From Devosia marina (lineage in GTDB: Bacteria; Pseudomonadota; Alphaproteobacteria; Rhizobiales; Devosiaceae), in assembly GCF_009758415.1 (NCBI RefSeq), contig NZ_WQRF01000003.1, positions 1-64,000 of the forward strand: a stretch of DNA of 64,000 bases, read 5' to 3'. The notes under the pieces are model-generated. The model saw nothing but the letters and a program-made list of their open reading frames with translations. It was not told where the DNA came from and ran no database searches. Shown piece by piece: positions 61,209 through 64,000 of this stretch (positions are counted from its first letter, which is position 1; every line of letters begins with the position of its first letter). The position numbers and the translations under genes are program-made.

Positions 61209-61901
61209 ATGACTATCGGCAGTTACGGACAGTTCTGTCCGGTCGCGATGGCGGCCGAAATGCTCTGCACGCGCTGGACCATCGTTCTGGTGCGAGAAAT
61301 GGTGGCCGGCTCCACCCGGTTCAACGATTTGAGACGCGGCGTTCCTCGCATGTCCCCAAGCCTTTTATCCCAAAGGCTGAAGGAGCTCGAAGTGGCTGGA
61401 ATAGTCTCGCGTGGCCCCGCAGATGACGAGCCGAGCGTACAGGAATACCGCCTGACCAAGGCCGGGCACGACCTGCAGTCTATTGTTGAAGCCTTCGGTA
61501 TATGGGGGCAAAAATGGATCGAGACGCAAGCAACGCTCGATAACCTGGACCCATCGCTGCTGATGTGGGACATGCGCCGCAACCTCGACCCGTCTCCCTT
61601 GCCCGACCGCCGGACGGTGATCAGCTTTCTCTACCCTGAGCTTGCGGCTGGCCGGCGACACTGGTGGCTGGTCGTAGAGCCCTTCGGTGCCGTTGACCTC
61701 TGTTCGACCGATCCTGGATACGATGTCGATCTCTGGGTGACAACGAACCTGCGCACCATGACTGAAATCTGGATGGGTCTGGCAAGAGTAGAGCAAGTTC
61801 GAGACAAGATCCAATTTGAAGGTGATCCCGCAATGGCGAGCACAATGCAGACCTGGTTGGGTCTTAGTCCTTTTTCCTCGCAGTCGAAGCTGGTGCACTG
61901 A
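61209..61901 (+). CDS. HxlR-family transcriptional regulator
   Basis: 230 aa: the winged helix with GQFCPVAMAAEMLCTRWTIVLVREMVAGSTRFNDLRRGVPRMSPSLLSQRLKELEVAGIVSR carries the conserved HxlR Cys, which in some members senses aldehydes or thiol stress. The C-terminal half (from about residue 135) is a SCP2-like beta-helical extension. ATG 61209 has GGAGGAG upstream. Divergent from the FAD oxidoreductase with a 166-bp promoter gap. Confidence 0.82.
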   Translation: MTIGSYGQFCPVAMAAEMLCTRWTIVLVREMVAGSTRFNDLRRGVPRMSPSLLSQRLKELEVAGIVSRGPADDEPSVQEYRLTKAGHDLQSIVEAFGIWGQKWIETQATLDNLDPSLLMWDMRRNLDPSPLPDRRTVISFLYPELAAGRRHWWLVVEPFGAVDLCSTDPGYDVDLWVTTNLRTMTEIWMGLARVEQVRDKIQFEGDPAMASTMQTWLGLSPFSSQSKLVH

Positions 61902-62350
61902 GACGACATCCATCGCCACGATTACCGAATCGTGAGCGCAAGGCTTTCTGCACACGCATAATTGAGCGTTATCCGGCAGCCACCCGTACAGGCGCTGAGT
62001 AACAGTGCGCACTTGGGCCAAAGAAGCTACCAAAGCCGCTTTTCGCCAAACTGCCGTCAGCAAAATTCGCAGCCCACGCCGCAAGCTCGAAGGTCACGTC
62101 TGACGGGCTCGCGCCCACCCACGGTCCAAGTGGCTCCCCAGCATTAAGACATCCCGATACCGGGCATAAGCTCGTCGAACAGCGACTTTGCTCATACCCC
62201 CGGCCTCAGCTGCTAAGAACCGCGTTTCAGGGCCATCTGACGCACGTACGGCATGAATCTGCGTAAAAGCCTGCTTGACTCGCACGCCAATAAAGTGAAC
62301 ATTTGCTCACATAAGAGACAAATGCCCGTCTCGTATCTGGGAGGATATTC
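61902..62350. other. gap between hxlR and smoE with SorC-type operator; no convincing gene
   Basis: 449 bp. A weak minus-strand frame at 62094-62285 (63 codons, MSKVAVRRAYARYRDV in its middle) might be a decayed helix-turn-helix or transposase fragment, but I cannot assign it to a family. The 3' part contains the smoE promoter region with the operator at 62295-62310 and the ribosome site GGGAGGA before 62351. Confidence 0.45.
62295..62310. promoter_or_regulatory. SorC-type operator upstream of smoE
   Basis: GTGAACATTTGCTCAC is a near palindrome: GTGA and TCAC arms with CA/TG inside. It lies 41 bp before the smoE start. SorC-family sites have this general TGAnCA-nn-TGnTCA form; the regulator at 58256 is the candidate binder. 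Confidence 0.55.
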
Positions 62351-63661
62351 ATGAAACTGACACCGCTTTTCGCGGGCGTTTTGACGCTCGCCCTTGTCGG
62401 CACCGCTTCTGCACAGACGCTCACCATTGCCACCGTGAACAATGGCGACATGATCCGCATGCAGGGCCTGTCGAGCGCCTTCACCGAAGAAACCGGCATC
62501 GAGCTGAACTGGGTGGTTCTGGAAGAGAACACACTGCGCCAGAACGTGACGACGGACATCGCCACCAATGGCGGCCAGTACGACATCATGACCATCGGCA
62601 CCTACGAGGCCCCGATCTGGGCCAAGCAGGGTTGGCTCAAGCCACTCGATGGCCTGACGGCGGACGCCGAATACGATGTTGACGACCTGCTGCCGCCGAT
62701 CCGCGACGGACTGAGCGTTGACGGCAAGCTCTATGCCGCACCGTTCTATGGCGAGAGCTCCTTCATCATGTATCGCACCGATCTGATGGAAAAAGCGGGC
62801 CTCACGATGCCGGAAGCACCGACCTGGGAGTTCATCGGTGAAGCCGCACGCGCCATGACCGACCGGAATAACGACATCAACGGCGTCTGCCTGCGTGGCA
62901 AGGCAGGCTGGGGTGAAAACACTGCCTTCCTGACCACCATGTCGAATTCCTTCGGGGCGCGCTGGTTCAATGAAAACTGGCAGCCGCAGTTCGACAGCCC
63001 TGAGTGGAAAGAGACGATAGAGACCTATCTCAGCCTCATGGCGGATGCGGGACCGTCCGGCGCATCCTCAAATGGCTTCAACGAGAACCTGACCCTGTTC
63101 CAGCAGGGTAAGTGCGGCATGTGGATTGATGCTACCGTTGCAGCCTCGTTCGTCACCAACCCTGAAGAATCCACGGTGGCAGACAAGGTCGGCTTCGCGC
63201 TGGCCCCAGACACTGGCAAGGGCAAACGCGCCAATTGGCTCTGGTCTTGGGCGTTGGCCATTCCAGCATCTTCACAAAACGCAGATGCTGCCGAACAGTT
63301 TATCGGCTGGGCAACTGACAAGGACTATCTTGAAACGGTCGCGGCCGAAGAAGGCTGGGCAAATGTGCCTCCCGGCACGCGAACTTCCCTTTATGAGAAT
63401 CCGAACTATCAGGAAGCCGCGCCCTTCGCGCAGATGACCCTGGACTCGATCAACGCCGCTGATCCGACTAATCCGACGGTCGATCCGGTGCCTTATGTTG
63501 GCGTGCAGTTCGTGGCCATCCCCGAATTTGCTGGCATCGGCACCAATGTCGGTCAGCTCTTCTCGGCAGCGCTCGCCGGTCAGATGTCCGCCGATGACGC
63601 CCTGGCCCAGGCCCAGGACGCCGTAACCCGCGACATGACCCGCGCCGGTTATATCAAATAA
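62351..63661 (+). CDS. smoE: sorbitol/mannitol ABC transporter substrate-binding protein
   Basis: 436-aa periplasmic binding protein with a signal peptide cut after ASA. The family pattern is clear: EETGIELNWVVLEENTLRQNVTTDIATNGGQYDIMTIGTYEAPIWAKQGWLKPLDGL near residues 38-95, FYGESSFIMYRTDLMEKAGLTMP, then NNDINGVCLRGKAGWGENTAFLTTMSNSFGARWF. This set matches polyol binders SmoE/MtlE. ATG 62351 follows GGGAGGA. The permease smoF begins after 276 nt. Confidence 0.9.
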   Translation: MKLTPLFAGVLTLALVGTASAQTLTIATVNNGDMIRMQGLSSAFTEETGIELNWVVLEENTLRQNVTTDIATNGGQYDIMTIGTYEAPIWAKQGWLKPLDGLTADAEYDVDDLLPPIRDGLSVDGKLYAAPFYGESSFIMYRTDLMEKAGLTMPEAPTWEFIGEAARAMTDRNNDINGVCLRGKAGWGENTAFLTTMSNSFGARWFNENWQPQFDSPEWKETIETYLSLMADAGPSGASSNGFNENLTLFQQGKCGMWIDATVAASFVTNPEESTVADKVGFALAPDTGKGKRANWLWSWALAIPASSQNADAAEQFIGWATDKDYLETVAAEEGWANVPPGTRTSLYENPNYQEAAPFAQMTLDSINAADPTNPTVDPVPYVGVQFVAIPEFAGIGTNVGQLFSAALAGQMSADDALAQAQDAVTRDMTRAGYIK

Positions 63662-63937
63662 GGCTTCCTCCAAAGCCTCGACGGCCGGAACCTCTTTTCG
63701 GCCGTCCTCTTCCGGACCCTATGCACGGATTGTTCGTCCTCCCTTGCATCTGCGTCCCGAACGGGAGCCGCCCGGCAAACTCGTCCCCCTCAGGACGCCG
63801 GACGGCTCCATCCCCGGCACTGCGGCTGCGCCGCAGGCTGGCGGGCCTGATCCGATGGCCACCTCAAGGTGACCATCCGATGAGGACCGATGGACCCGAA
63901 CAAATCGGGCCAACCTGATCGGCCCTGGGAGGAATGG
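63662..63937 (+). other. smoE-smoF intercistronic region with hairpins
   Basis: 276 bp without a gene. GACGGCCG (63680-63687) pairs with CGGCCGTC (63699-63706), and GATGG-C-CACCT (63854-63864) with AGGTG-A-CCATC (63867-63877). CGGGCC/GGCCC lies near 63907-63926. The pattern resembles the stem-loop region that usually separates a binding-protein gene from its permeases and lowers permease expression. Confidence 0.5.
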
Positions 63938-64000
63938 ATGGCGACCCGGCAAACCCGCACCCTGGCGCGCACCATGATGGCACCAGCCGTCATTGTGCTT
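63938..64000 (+). CDS. smoF: polyol ABC transporter permease, 5' end only
   Basis: The first 21 codons before the window ends, MATRQTRTLARTMMAPAVIV and one more residue. ATG 63938 follows GGGAGGA with 4-nt spacing. The basic start and first hydrophobic turn match the MalF-type permease expected after smoE. The rest lies outside the window, so family is inferred from order. Confidence 0.65.
   Translation, partial: MATRQTRTLARTMMAPAVIVL

Noticed and set aside
61365-62084. 239-codon minus-strand frame overlapping hxlR
   Set aside because: Most of it is antisense to a clear HxlR gene; the remainder has no recognisable domain.
62094-62285. 63-codon minus-strand frame suggesting a mobile-element remnant
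   Set aside because: No inverted repeats, target duplication or recognisable transposase motif; mentioned only in the gap description.

Overview
The window comes from a GC-rich alphaproteobacterium, most likely of the Hyphomicrobiales (Rhizobiales). A Devosia-like genus is my best guess, but no rRNA or other marker in the window settles it. The guess rests on a thuEFGKAB-type trehalose-uptake operon, a smo-type polyol ABC operon, a fused PuuE-UraD protein, an ECF sigma factor paired with a DUF1109/NrsF anti-sigma factor, and rhizobial-style palindromic intergenic repeats. Genes are tightly packed with many 4-bp ATGA overlaps. I see no rRNA, tRNA, CRISPR array, prophage or intact insertion sequence.

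Layout. 0.8-3.4 kb: murL and murD2, the alternative route to D-Glu in peptidoglycan, convergent with a membrane-anchored TPR regulator (3.4-5.2 kb). 5.5-7.0 kb: an atypical receiver protein, an MgtC-like membrane protein and a 55-aa membrane protein. 7.1-12.3 kb: adenine deaminase, a CocE-type hydrolase and a secreted tannase-family protein. 12.3-26.9 kb, minus strand: one long purine-degradation array (hiuH, xdhA, xdhB, xdhC, a BMP-type purine ABC transporter, puuD-type urate hydroxylase, guaD, malate synthase G). It diverges from a LysR regulator across a 29-bp near-perfect palindrome. 28.0-32.7 kb: two ArsR modules with SRPBCC, DUF1801 and glyoxalase-like partners, with puuE-uraD between them. 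32.7-34.0 kb: allE and allA. 34.1-40.5 kb: a META-domain protein, a zinc deaminase, otsB-otsA (trehalose synthesis), panE-like reductase and a DEAD-box helicase.

40.8-43.9 kb: an MsrP/YedY-like molybdoenzyme with its cytochrome b, divergent from an ECF sigma/anti-sigma pair. Two oppositely oriented GTAACC-N16-CGAA promoters lie between them. 43.9-48.6 kb: a ThuA-like protein, a methyltransferase, GtrA, a 5'-nucleotidase, a GlsB-type protein and a low-complexity secreted protein. 48.6-56.5 kb: the thu operon with a divergent LacI regulator and three candidate operators. 56.6-64.0 kb: a sulfurtransferase, a methyltransferase, a SorC regulator, an FAD oxidoreductase/HxlR pair, then smoE and the first codons of smoF, cut by the window end.

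How it works together. Adenine and guanine are deaminated (Ade, GuaD), oxidised to urate (XdhABC), then taken through 5-hydroxyisourate, OHCU, allantoin and allantoate (PuuD, HiuH, UraD, PuuE). AllE and AllA finish the route to urea and glyoxylate, and GlcB carries glyoxylate into malate. Only the allantoate-to-ureidoglycine step is missing. Trehalose is both made (otsBA) and imported and degraded (thu). A structured, apparently non-coding repeat occurs twice in inverted orientation, near 0.4-0.65 kb and 59.3-59.55 kb.
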